Below are positions 24,203 through 31,819 of a stretch of 41,208 nucleotides of DNA, one piece after another. A program made the translations under genes and the position numbers. This DNA comes from an uncultured Eggerthellaceae bacterium (GTDB lineage: Bacteria; Actinomycetota; Coriobacteriia; Coriobacteriales; Eggerthellaceae). The notes under the pieces were generated by a model. The model was not told the DNA's origin and ran no database searches. It saw nothing but the letters and a program-made list of their open reading frames with translations. The stretch covers positions 1 to 41,208 of the forward strand of contig CAJUQH010000006.1 of NCBI GenBank assembly GCA_910588095.1, written 5' to 3'. The stretch's first letter is position 1; each line of letters opens with the position of its first letter.

Positions 24203-25171
24203 CTACCGCTTCTCCGGCGCATCCGCGGTCAGGCTGCAGCCCTTCCGCCCGAACAGCTCGCCCCAATCGGCCGCCGCCAAGATGGTGCCGCCCAAGATGA
24301 CCAGGCAGCACACGATCTCCGGCACGCTGGGAATCGCGCCCAGCAACACCACGCCGAACAGCACCGCCCACACCGAGTAGCTTATGTTCAGCGCCATGCC
24401 GCGCGCCGCGCCGATGGTCGATATGGCCTTGTAGTAGAACAGGTACGACACCGCTCCCGCCAGGCCGGCTAGGCCCACCACGCAGGTGGCGAAGCTCGGG
24501 ATGGCCTGCGCCGTGAACGCCCACGCGCCGAAGGCCGGCAAGACCACCACGGCGTACACCAGGGCCGAGGTGATCTCGCGTATCTGCAGCGCCGTCTCGT
24601 TGTCCACCGCGTCGTCGCGCATGCCCCAGCCGCACAGCACCGCCTCGGAGCCCCACCCGACCACGCAAGCAGCCGCGCCCACCAGGCCCAGCACCGCGTT
24701 GCCGCTCGCCTCGCCATCGGCCGACATCCACCCCATGGCCATGACGCCCAGCAACGCCACGACAAGCGCCGTGATGTGCTTGGCGTCCATCCGCTCCTTC
24801 AGCAGGACGAAGGCCATGAATGCCCCGAACGCCGGATAGAACGCCGATATGATGGCGGTGTACGCCGCCCCGATGTTGTTGATGGCCACCACGTAGCCCG
24901 TCATGCCGATGGGGCCGCCCAGCAGCGCGCCCAGAATGACCACCTTGCCGCTGCGCGTCTTGAGCGCCGCCAGCGTGTCGCCCAAGCGCCCACGCACCGC
25001 CATGTAGACGAACAGCCACAAGGCGCAGAACGCATCGTGCAAGAACGAGCTCGCGATAGCCGCGAAGGCCACCGCCTCCAACGTGCCGATGAACGGCACC
25101 ATGGAAAGGGCGATGCCCAAGATGACCGTGTCGAGACCCCACAGGATGCCGCTTGTCAGACCGTATCTCAT
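24203..25171 (-). CDS. EamA/DMT-family permease, LicB-like
   Basis: A 322-residue, ten-helix transporter. It starts MRYGLTSGILWGLDTVILGIAL and contains GGPIGMTGYVVAINNIGAAYTAIISAFYPAFGAFMAFVLLKERM, the duplicated EamA pattern. A second repeat (AGAVSYLFYYKAISTIGAARGMALNISYSVWAVLFGVVLL) follows. LicB choline permeases belong to this superfamily. The gene lies 25 nt after a choline-kinase/cytidylyltransferase fusion, so choline (or a related amino-alcohol) uptake is the best inference. Sequence alone does not give the substrate. ATG 25171 has GAGGG upstream. The open frame upstream of it is a mirror of the preceding gene. Confidence 0.85.
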   Translation of the reverse strand: MRYGLTSGILWGLDTVILGIALSMVPFIGTLEAVAFAAIASSFLHDAFCALWLFVYMAVRGRLGDTLAALKTRSGKVVILGALLGGPIGMTGYVVAINNIGAAYTAIISAFYPAFGAFMAFVLLKERMDAKHITALVVALLGVMAMGWMSADGEASGNAVLGLVGAAACVVGWGSEAVLCGWGMRDDAVDNETALQIREITSALVYAVVVLPAFGAWAFTAQAIPSFATCVVGLAGLAGAVSYLFYYKAISTIGAARGMALNISYSVWAVLFGVVLLGAIPSVPEIVCCLVILGGTILAAADWGELFGRKGCSLTADAPEKR

Positions 25172-25196
25172 GCTGGAGCCCTCTCTCGCAGCGCGC

Positions 25197-26972
25197 CTAG
25201 CGCACGCCTTCCTCGCCATACAGCGCCAATGCGCGGCGCAGGTACTCTTTCCCGTAACGGTAGTAGACATGCAGCCACTCGCCCACCAGCTCGCCTTGGA
25301 CCTCCTTGTAGAGCGACCAGACGTACCAGCACCAGCCGGCGAAAGCCACGAACGCGTAGTTGTGGCGCAGCTCCGCCGTCGTGGGCTCGCGGCCGAAGTA
25401 CAGCGCGAGCGCCTGCCGCGCCCGAGGCTCGGCCAGCTGGGCGCACACGACGAAGGTGCCGAAGTCGCTCGCGTAGTCGGCCATGCCGGCGTACTCCCAA
25501 TCGATGAGATGCATGGCATCCTGGCCGTCGATGAGGATGTTCAGGGGGAAGAAGTCGTTATGGGTGAGGCAGACGTGCGATTCCTCGCGGGCCACCAGCT
25601 CATGCAGCCGGTCAACCTGGGCTGCCAGGTCGGCGTAATCGGGTATGTCGATGGCTGCGCGACCGCCGAGCAAATCCTCGTAACGGCAGCTCTCGCGGTA
25701 GAAGTCGAACCGCTTCTCCACCGCCTTGCCGCTGTCGTGCAGCGTGCGGGCCATGGCCATGGCCCGCTCCAGCTGGGCATCGTCGTCAGCGTCGAGCGTC
25801 TGGCACCCCGGGATGAAATGCGACAGCTTCCACCCCTCGGCCTCGTCCTCGAAGATGAACGTATGGTCGAGCCCCAGGTCGCGCGCCACCGCTTGGGCGT
25901 GCGCCTCGCTGCGGCGGTCAACCAGCTTCTCGGTGCCCACGCCTGGGTGACGGTAGACGTACTCGTCGGCGCCGATGCGGAAATGGCACGACAGGTTCGT
26001 GAGGCCCTGCTTGAGCGGGTAGATGTCGGCTATGTCAGCACGATTGCAACCGAGCACGCGCTCGATGTTGGCGAATATCTCGGAGTCGACGTTCTCCAGG
26101 AAGTCAGCGTCGAACGACCGCAGCTCATCGAGGGAGTCGAACTCGTTGATGACCCCTTCCGGATAAGGGCGCATGACCATGTCGAACTCGCGGATGTGGT
26201 CGATGTAAAGCTGCTCCCACAGCTTGTCCCGCGTTTCCGGATGGTCGTATTCCGCGCGCAGCACCTCGACGAAGCGCTCGGAGAACATTCGATCGAAATA
26301 GGCGTGGCCCATCATGTACCACGCATCGGCCCCGCCGATGGACACGCCGGTTATGCGGCGCCCCGGCCCCAAGGCCATGCACCATTCCTCGGTGGGGCCT
26401 TCCTGGTATTGGGCCGCATAGTAGGACTTCCAAGCGTAAGGGCTGAACGGGTTGGCCGTGAAGTAGTCGTCGGACGAGCAGATGTAGGTGCTGCCCAGCT
26501 GGTCGGCCACCACCATGAGCGAGGAATGGTTGTTGCGCTCGGCGTATTCCTCGTTGACGACGATGGAGACGCAGAAGCGGTCCTCCAGGTAGAAGAACTG
26601 CTCTTTCTTGTAGCCCACCACCACAGTTATGCCGTCGATGCCCGCTTCTTGCAACTGGCGTATCTGGCGCTCGACCAACACCTCGCCGCGCACGCGCAGC
26701 AAGCCTTTGGGCTTCTCGTAGGATATGGGGGCGAAGCGGCTGGAAAGGCCCGCCGCCAAGATGACGGCGTTGCCTACGCGATAGGGCTCAAGGGCCGTGC
26801 GGCCCGCATCGGTGACGGTCATGCCGTCGAGCAGCCCGCACTGCTGCAGCGCCTTGACCGTGGAGTTGACCGTGCCGAGCGACAGCCCCGACTGGTCAGC
26901 CACCTGCCGCTGCGAGACGCTGCCCTGGCGCGCCAGGGCCTCGAGCACCGCGAATTCCTTCTCTTTGAGCAT
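25197..26972 (-). CDS. Three-module fusion: winged-helix DNA-binding, LicC-like cytidylyltransferase, LicA-like choline kinase
   Basis: A 591-residue protein. Residues 1-62 read as a winged helix (FAVLEALARQGSVSQRQVADQSGLSLGTVNSTVKAL, then a wing). Residues 67-290 are an NTP-transferase with VILAAGLSSRFAPISYEKPKGLL (69-91), as in CTP:phosphocholine cytidylyltransferase LicC. Residues 315-591 are a choline/ethanolamine-kinase-like fold with HNDFFPLNIL (471-480, catalytic Asp) and DWEYAG (491-496, metal). It could phosphorylate choline and then make CDP-choline, and might bind its own operator. ATG 26972 has AAGGAGA upstream. It heads the operon with the LicB-like permease, GtrA and acyltransferase. 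No LicD transferase is seen nearby, so the substrate (choline, ethanolamine or other) remains open. Confidence 0.88.
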   Translation of the reverse strand: MLKEKEFAVLEALARQGSVSQRQVADQSGLSLGTVNSTVKALQQCGLLDGMTVTDAGRTALEPYRVGNAVILAAGLSSRFAPISYEKPKGLLRVRGEVLVERQIRQLQEAGIDGITVVVGYKKEQFFYLEDRFCVSIVVNEEYAERNNHSSLMVVADQLGSTYICSSDDYFTANPFSPYAWKSYYAAQYQEGPTEEWCMALGPGRRITGVSIGGADAWYMMGHAYFDRMFSERFVEVLRAEYDHPETRDKLWEQLYIDHIREFDMVMRPYPEGVINEFDSLDELRSFDADFLENVDSEIFANIERVLGCNRADIADIYPLKQGLTNLSCHFRIGADEYVYRHPGVGTEKLVDRRSEAHAQAVARDLGLDHTFIFEDEAEGWKLSHFIPGCQTLDADDDAQLERAMAMARTLHDSGKAVEKRFDFYRESCRYEDLLGGRAAIDIPDYADLAAQVDRLHELVAREESHVCLTHNDFFPLNILIDGQDAMHLIDWEYAGMADYASDFGTFVVCAQLAEPRARQALALYFGREPTTAELRHNYAFVAFAGWCWYVWSLYKEVQGELVGEWLHVYYRYGKEYLRRALALYGEEGVR

Positions 26973-26987
26973 GGCCTCTCCTTGGGC

Positions 26988-27023
26988 CGTTCAAATAGCA
27001 AAGCACTACTTGGATATTGAACG
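26988..27023. promoter_or_regulatory. Inverted repeat CGTTCAA-N22-TTGAACG, candidate operator (site 1)
   Basis: Perfect half-sites at 26988-26994 and 27017-27023 are separated by 22 nt and end 16 nt upstream of the fusion gene's ATG. The distal half-site is ATATTGAACG, identical over 10 nt to the site upstream of the PEP mutase gene, with the same 22-nt spacing. Position and pairing suggest a repressor site for the winged-helix proteins encoded here (inference). Confidence 0.6.
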
Positions 27024-27104
27024 CTCAAGCAAGTCTAGCACTCCTGCTCTTACGGCGATAGGACGCTAAAGGCCCATCAGCTCGCAGATTGGCCTCAAAC
27101 AGCC

Positions 27105-28001
27105 TCAGACGCAGTATGCCGGATCGATCTTTTGTAGCTCCTTGAACGTGTCAATCTCGACAAGATCGCTGAAATCGCACTCCCGAACACTGACTCGGTA
27201 ATTGCCCCGGCAATGACGAAGCGGTATCTCATCCCAGAAGCACTCTTTCCCGCCAGGCATATTCCAAACAGCCAACGCATCCTCGGCCAAGCGCGCACCG
27301 TCATCCTCGGTCCAATAGGATAACCCGCACATCTGGTATCCATCGACACCACCCAAAGTTAGCTGGTCGATGGACCCATGCTTCATCTTGAAGCACCAAT
27401 CATCGGTCCGATCCACAGGAATGCCCAGGTAATTCGACTGGTACTGGTACTTCGTGATGAGCGTCGGGTTAGCCAACAGGATGTCCGACTCGAAGATATA
27501 TGCATTGCTCAGCTTATCGCGTGCCGCAACGATAGAGGATATGTTGTTCGCCTCGTTGTATTGGTCGTTATCGATGAAGGCAATGTTGGGATACTTATGG
27601 AGCAGCTGATCGAACTGCTCTTTGAGGTATCCGCGCACTATGTACACTTCCTCTATCTCGGCCGCACCGAGCGCGTCGAGCAAAGAATCGATTATGCGCT
27701 CACCCCTCACCCGCACCAACGGCTTAGGAGTGTTCAGCGTTATAGGCATCAACCGCTCCCCGAACCCAGCGGCTATCAGCACCGCCCGCTTCACGCGGTA
27801 GGGTTCCAGCGCTGCACGGCCTTGATCGGTTATGCGCCCTTCGGCGGCCAAACCCCGCGCGCTCAGTTGAGCCGCCAGCTTGTTGACCGTACCCACCGAC
27901 ATATTGCAGATGCCCGCAAGGACTCGCTGCGTCAATGGGGCATCGCTTGCCTCCAACGCCTGGAGAACGGCGAACTCCTTCGGATTCAGGGTGCGCTCCA
28001 T
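27105..28001 (-). CDS. Winged-helix/cytidylyltransferase fusion, candidate CMP-2-aminoethylphosphonate synthetase (PntC-like)
   Basis: A 298-residue protein. Residues 4-66 form a winged helix (FAVLQALEASDAPLTQRVLAGICNMSVGTVNKLAAQL). A LicC-type nucleotidyltransferase follows, with VLIAAGFGERLMPITLNTPKPLVRVRGE near 74-101. Metal-binding residues are likely in FIDNDQYNEANNISSI and FESD. The linker GRAALEPYRV is almost the same as in the larger fusion next door, so the two are paralogues. As the last gene of the PEP mutase operon, it most likely activates AEP with CTP (inference); phosphocholine is an alternative. ATG 28001 has AAGGAAGG upstream, unlike an in-frame ATG 21 nt earlier. Confidence 0.82.
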   Translation of the reverse strand: MERTLNPKEFAVLQALEASDAPLTQRVLAGICNMSVGTVNKLAAQLSARGLAAEGRITDQGRAALEPYRVKRAVLIAAGFGERLMPITLNTPKPLVRVRGERIIDSLLDALGAAEIEEVYIVRGYLKEQFDQLLHKYPNIAFIDNDQYNEANNISSIVAARDKLSNAYIFESDILLANPTLITKYQYQSNYLGIPVDRTDDWCFKMKHGSIDQLTLGGVDGYQMCGLSYWTEDDGARLAEDALAVWNMPGGKECFWDEIPLRHCRGNYRVSVRECDFSDLVEIDTFKELQKIDPAYCV

Positions 28002-28071
28002 GCTCTTCCTTCCTTTATTCATACGCGTTCAGGGCCAATGCTCAGTCCCGACGATGAACCTGCAGCCTTTC

Positions 28072-29193
28072 TCAGAGCCGCGACAGGTGCTCCATGAAGT
28101 CGACTTTCGCCTGCTTAGGGGTGATGGTGGGACGCCCCAGATCAGGCCGCGAGCCCAAAGCGCACTTCACCAGGACCATGGTCGGCCCCTCTTGGGATGA
28201 TGCCTCTTCTAGGGCTCGAGCGAGCCCCTGTTCATCAGAGACAGCCTGCGCCATGGCATAACCGCACGCCTTGGCTATCGCCACCAAGTCTATCTGGCCT
28301 GCTGCCGTCGGCATTCCGCCAACGGTCTCATGCGCGCCGTTATCGAGCACGATATGCACGAGGTTCCTCACGCCGCTCGAACCGATGACCGCCAGAGCCC
28401 CCATATGCATGAGAGTAGCGCCATCGCCGTCGAGACACCAAACACGCCTTCCAGGCTCCTGCGCCGCCACCCCAAGAGCTATAGACGAGGCGTGACCCAT
28501 TGAGCCAACAGTGAGGAAGTCCGACCCATGCGGCTGACCGACTGCTTCACGCAACTCGAAGACCTCACGGCTCGGCTTGCCCGTCGTAGAGACAACCGGG
28601 TCAGAGCCAGAAGCTTCGAGAACCTGCCTGATAGCATCCTCCCGGCGCAGCGCCCAACCATTGCCGTAACGCACCTCGCCGTCAAACGACAGGGCCCCTT
28701 TCCGGACCACGAAAGCGACGCTCTTGCCTGCCGCAAGCAACGGCTCGAAAGATGCCATCGCCGTCGCTACTTCCTCTTCGGTCGTATCGGAGAAAACCAC
28801 GAAAGAAGCTATCTTGAGATCCTCAAGGAGCCGGAGCGTTATCTGCCCTTGGAAGACATGCTGCGGCTCATCCGGCACCCCTGGCTCGCCGCGCCACCCG
28901 ATGACGAAGATGACCGGTATGCCATAGACCTCGTCATCCAGCAAAGATGCGATAGGGTTCACTGCGTTGCCCTGGCCGCTATTCTGCATATAGACAACCG
29001 GCACCTCGCCCGTGGCAAGGTGATAACCAGCCGCCAGCCCTACCGCGTTCCCCTCGTTGGCGGCGATGACATGATGCTGCGCATCTACGCCATAACGATC
29101 CATCAAGCAATCGCAGAGCGCTTTGAGCTGCGAATCGGGAACCCCTGCATAGAAATCTGCATCCAGCTCCTCTATGAACCCCTTTGCGTCCAT
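28072..29193 (-). CDS. aepY: Phosphonopyruvate decarboxylase (ThDP-dependent)
   Basis: A 373-residue enzyme converting phosphonopyruvate to phosphonoacetaldehyde and CO2, the irreversible pull of phosphonate synthesis. It has the ThDP-activating Glu in AANEGNAVGLAAGYHLA (Glu47), the Pyr-domain segment YMQNSGQGNAVNPIASL, and the PP-domain motif CLDGDGATLMHMGAL...VLDN (GDG at 256-258). The IGWRGEPGVPDEPQHVFQG stretch is typical of the phosphonopyruvate/sulfopyruvate decarboxylase group. Sulfopyruvate decarboxylase is the alternative, but the PEP mutase and AEP transaminase neighbours decide for phosphonate. AAAGGG precedes ATG 29193, 26 nt after the transaminase stop. Confidence 0.93.
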   Translation of the reverse strand: MDAKGFIEELDADFYAGVPDSQLKALCDCLMDRYGVDAQHHVIAANEGNAVGLAAGYHLATGEVPVVYMQNSGQGNAVNPIASLLDDEVYGIPVIFVIGWRGEPGVPDEPQHVFQGQITLRLLEDLKIASFVVFSDTTEEEVATAMASFEPLLAAGKSVAFVVRKGALSFDGEVRYGNGWALRREDAIRQVLEASGSDPVVSTTGKPSREVFELREAVGQPHGSDFLTVGSMGHASSIALGVAAQEPGRRVWCLDGDGATLMHMGALAVIGSSGVRNLVHIVLDNGAHETVGGMPTAAGQIDLVAIAKACGYAMAQAVSDEQGLARALEEASSQEGPTMVLVKCALGSRPDLGRPTITPKQAKVDFMEHLSRL

Positions 29194-29219
29194 CTCAACC
29201 CTTTCTCGAACCCGTCAGC

Positions 29220-30329
29220 TCAGCCCTCATGGAGCGCGTGCTCCAGCACTGCGAAGAAGCTGTCGATGTCATCCGGTGCGATTGCTCCGAGAGTGCATAT
29301 CCGGAACGTGCCCTCTTCTTCTATCTTGCCGGGATAGATGGTGAAGCCGCGCTCATAGCAGTAGTCGTGCACCTTGTCGAAATCCCACGAGGGCCAATCG
29401 GGATACCTCACAGCGACGACGAGCTGGCTCTGGAACTCCGGAGCTATAACCTCCTCAAGCCCGAGACGGCGCAACCCTTCATGCACGTGGCGAGCTAGGT
29501 CCTGATGACGAGCCCATTTCGCCGCCTCACCCTCTTCGAAATACTCGTCAAGCGCCTGACGCGCTGCATAGATAGCTTGAACAGGTGGCGTGAAATGCAT
29601 CTGGCCAGTCTTCTTGAAATGCATGTATTGCCGGTAGGCGTTGCAATAATAAGAGCGCTTCGGGTAGCTGGCGCTCTCCTCCATCAGGCTCGTCTTCGCA
29701 ATGAGGAACGACAACCCGGTCATGCCTTGGATGCCCTTCTGCGCGCTTGCCATGCAGGCATCGATGTTATCCGCAGCAACGTCTAGTGGGATCATCGCCA
29801 AGCTCGATGTTGTGTCGACCACGAAGATCGCACCATTATCATGGGCGCACTGCCCTATCTCGCGTATAGGGTTCAGCACGCCCGTGCCTGTCTCATGATG
29901 GGTCGTGTACACCATGCTGATGCCGCCCACCCCATCGATGCAGCGCTGCACCTCGTCGACATCTATCGGCCTGTCGATAGGCAGCTTCAACTCATGGTGC
30001 GGCAAGCCATAGTATTCGCAAACCTCGACTGCGCGATGAGAGTACGCTCCATTGTCGACGACCAGCACCCTCCCATCCTGAGGCAGGAACGAAGAGAGCG
30101 CTGCATCGATGCATACCGTTCCGCTCCCGCAGAAGAGGATAGGCTCATAGCCCGCATGCTCGCCATGCACGATGCGCACCAGGTCATCTGCCACGCTCTG
30201 CATCACTGCGCCGAACTCATGCTCTCGAGGGCAGATATCAGGCACGACCTGAGCCTGCTTGACGGTATCGGTAGTGGTTGCCGGACCTGGGTTGAGCAGG
30301 ACCTTCCTTTCGACCATCGATGCTTCCAT
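29220..30329 (-). CDS. phnW: 2-aminoethylphosphonate transaminase (PhnW/AepZ-like)
   Basis: A 369-residue PLP enzyme of fold type I. The N-terminal KVLLNPGPATTT (9-20) is the family hallmark. CGSGTVCIDAAL binds the cofactor phosphate, VVDTTSSLA supplies the Asp (172) and SAQKGIQG the PLP lysine (198). In this operon it should run in the biosynthetic direction, aminating phosphonoacetaldehyde to AEP. The same family also works in AEP breakdown, but no phosphonatase (phnX) is present and PEP mutase is. GGAGGGG lies 8 nt before ATG 30329; the gene starts 15 nt after the PEP mutase stop. Confidence 0.92.
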   Translation of the reverse strand: MEASMVERKVLLNPGPATTTDTVKQAQVVPDICPREHEFGAVMQSVADDLVRIVHGEHAGYEPILFCGSGTVCIDAALSSFLPQDGRVLVVDNGAYSHRAVEVCEYYGLPHHELKLPIDRPIDVDEVQRCIDGVGGISMVYTTHHETGTGVLNPIREIGQCAHDNGAIFVVDTTSSLAMIPLDVAADNIDACMASAQKGIQGMTGLSFLIAKTSLMEESASYPKRSYYCNAYRQYMHFKKTGQMHFTPPVQAIYAARQALDEYFEEGEAAKWARHQDLARHVHEGLRRLGLEEVIAPEFQSQLVVAVRYPDWPSWDFDKVHDYCYERGFTIYPGKIEEEGTFRICTLGAIAPDDIDSFFAVLEHALHEG

Positions 30330-30344
30330 CGCAGAAACCCCTCC

Positions 30345-31646
30345 TTATATCTCGTCGATAAGCGTGATGATGTCCTTAATGGGCATCAGGCGGTCATCGA
30401 CCTCCTTCGCCCGATGGTGGGTCAAGATATCCTTCGCCGTCTGCTCCATGGCCGGGAAGGCACTGCGCGTAAGCTGATTCGCATAGATGACGACATTCAC
30501 CCCGTGTTCCGCCAGCTCATCCTCTGTAACGGAATTGAACGACGAAGGCACGACGACGATTGGTGTAGACTGGTCAGCTTCGCGGAAACGGTCACAAAAC
30601 TCCAATATCTCGGCCGGGTCCTTCTTGCGGCTATGGATCATGATGCCGTCGGCCCCTGCCCCCACATAGGCTGCGGCGCGCTCAAGGGCATCTTCCATGC
30701 CTTGCTCCAGGATAAGGCTCTCGATACGAGCGATTATCATGAAGTCATCGGTAACCTGGGACTTTTTCCCAGCCGCAATCTTAGCGCAGAATCCTTCGAT
30801 GGAATCCTGCATCTGAGCCACCTCGGTACCGAAAAGCGAGTTCTTCTTCAACCCCACCTTATCCTCGATGATGACTGCCGACACCCCCAGCCGCTCGAGC
30901 GAACGCACCGTATACACGAAATGCTCGGTCTTGCCACCAGTATCTCCGTCGAAGATGATGGGCTTGGTAGTGACCTCCGTCACGTCGCTGATAGTGCGGA
31001 AGCGCGATGTCATGTCCACGAGCTCGATATCAGGTTTGCCTTTAGCCGTCGAATCGCAGAGCGAACTGATCCACATGGCATCGAACTGATCGAGCTTCTC
31101 CCCGTCGAATACCACGGTCTTCTCAGCGATAAGGCCGGTCAGGCCGCTGTGCACCTCAATGGCCTTCACGGTGCCGCGCAGCTCGATGAGCTTGCGCAAC
31201 AGATGGCGCCGATGTTCCGGCATGGATAGCTGCTCCCGCATGCGCCGATCAACATGCTGAGCTTCTTCGCTATGAGTGTAGGGAGCGTCGATGATCTGAC
31301 CGCTATAGGCTGCCAGCGCTTCTTCAGCATTGTCGCGAATAGCACGAAGGGGGCCTTGGAGCCAGTTATCGCCATGGATGACGTAATCAGGCCGCAGCTC
31401 AGCTATATTGCGGTCATAGAAGATGCTGTCCTGCACCACCACCCGAGAAACGCCGTCGACCTCAGCCATCATGGCCATGCGGTCTTCCAGGCCGAGCACT
31501 GGGAAGCGGTCCATCTGCACCATTGCCTCATCGGTGAGCACACCTACGGTGACATCACCCAGTTCACGTGCCTTGTTGATGATGTTCATGTGCCCCTCAT
31601 GGAGCACGTCGGTGCAGAAGCAGGCGTAAACCGTCTTATGTGGCAT
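30345..31646 (-). CDS. aepX: Phosphoenolpyruvate mutase with N-terminal TagD-like cytidylyltransferase domain
   Basis: A 433-residue, two-domain protein. Residues 1-125 resemble glycerol-3-phosphate-type cytidylyltransferases (YACFCTDVLHEGHMNIINKARELG, HxGH at 16-19, then YVIHGDNW). Residues about 155-433 are PEP mutase, with EVHSGLTGLIAEK, FDGDTGG (232-238) and EDKVGLKKNS (261-270), the EDKxxxKxNS signature that separates PEP mutase from isocitrate-lyase relatives. It forms the C-P bond by converting PEP to phosphonopyruvate. The fused domain suggests that cytidylyl activation is linked to the pathway; its substrate is unknown. First gene of the aep operon, with an operator-like inverted repeat 17 nt upstream. 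Confidence 0.93.
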   Translation of the reverse strand: MPHKTVYACFCTDVLHEGHMNIINKARELGDVTVGVLTDEAMVQMDRFPVLGLEDRMAMMAEVDGVSRVVVQDSIFYDRNIAELRPDYVIHGDNWLQGPLRAIRDNAEEALAAYSGQIIDAPYTHSEEAQHVDRRMREQLSMPEHRRHLLRKLIELRGTVKAIEVHSGLTGLIAEKTVVFDGEKLDQFDAMWISSLCDSTAKGKPDIELVDMTSRFRTISDVTEVTTKPIIFDGDTGGKTEHFVYTVRSLERLGVSAVIIEDKVGLKKNSLFGTEVAQMQDSIEGFCAKIAAGKKSQVTDDFMIIARIESLILEQGMEDALERAAAYVGAGADGIMIHSRKKDPAEILEFCDRFREADQSTPIVVVPSSFNSVTEDELAEHGVNVVIYANQLTRSAFPAMEQTAKDILTHHRAKEVDDRLMPIKDIITLIDEI

Positions 31647-31662
31647 AGGACAAGCTCTCTTT

Positions 31663-31698
31663 CGCTCAATACCCAGACATACAGTAAAATATTGAACG
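31663..31698. promoter_or_regulatory. Inverted repeat CGCTCAA-N22-TTGAACG, candidate operator (site 2)
   Basis: Half-sites at 31663-31669 and 31692-31698 have a 22-nt spacer, with one mismatch between arms. The right arm, extended to ATATTGAACG, is identical to that of site 1. It ends 17 nt before the PEP mutase ATG (site 1 is 16 nt before its gene). The rest of 31699-31819 is AT-rich, with further partial half-sites (CATTCAATA, GTGAACG) at other spacings. Confidence 0.6.
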
Positions 31699-31819
31699 AT
31701 ATTCTACGCTATATCGCAGGCAATTTGTTCATTGCATTCAATATCGATGAATACAGTGAACGGGTTTTATTGCGTTTGGCGCTCAAGTGGCATCGCAAGC
31801 TACGTTATGCTGACTCGCA

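Noticed and set aside
30530..30545. Additional TTGAACG half-site inside the PEP mutase gene
   Set aside because: There is no partner half-site at 22 nt and it lies within coding sequence; likely chance.
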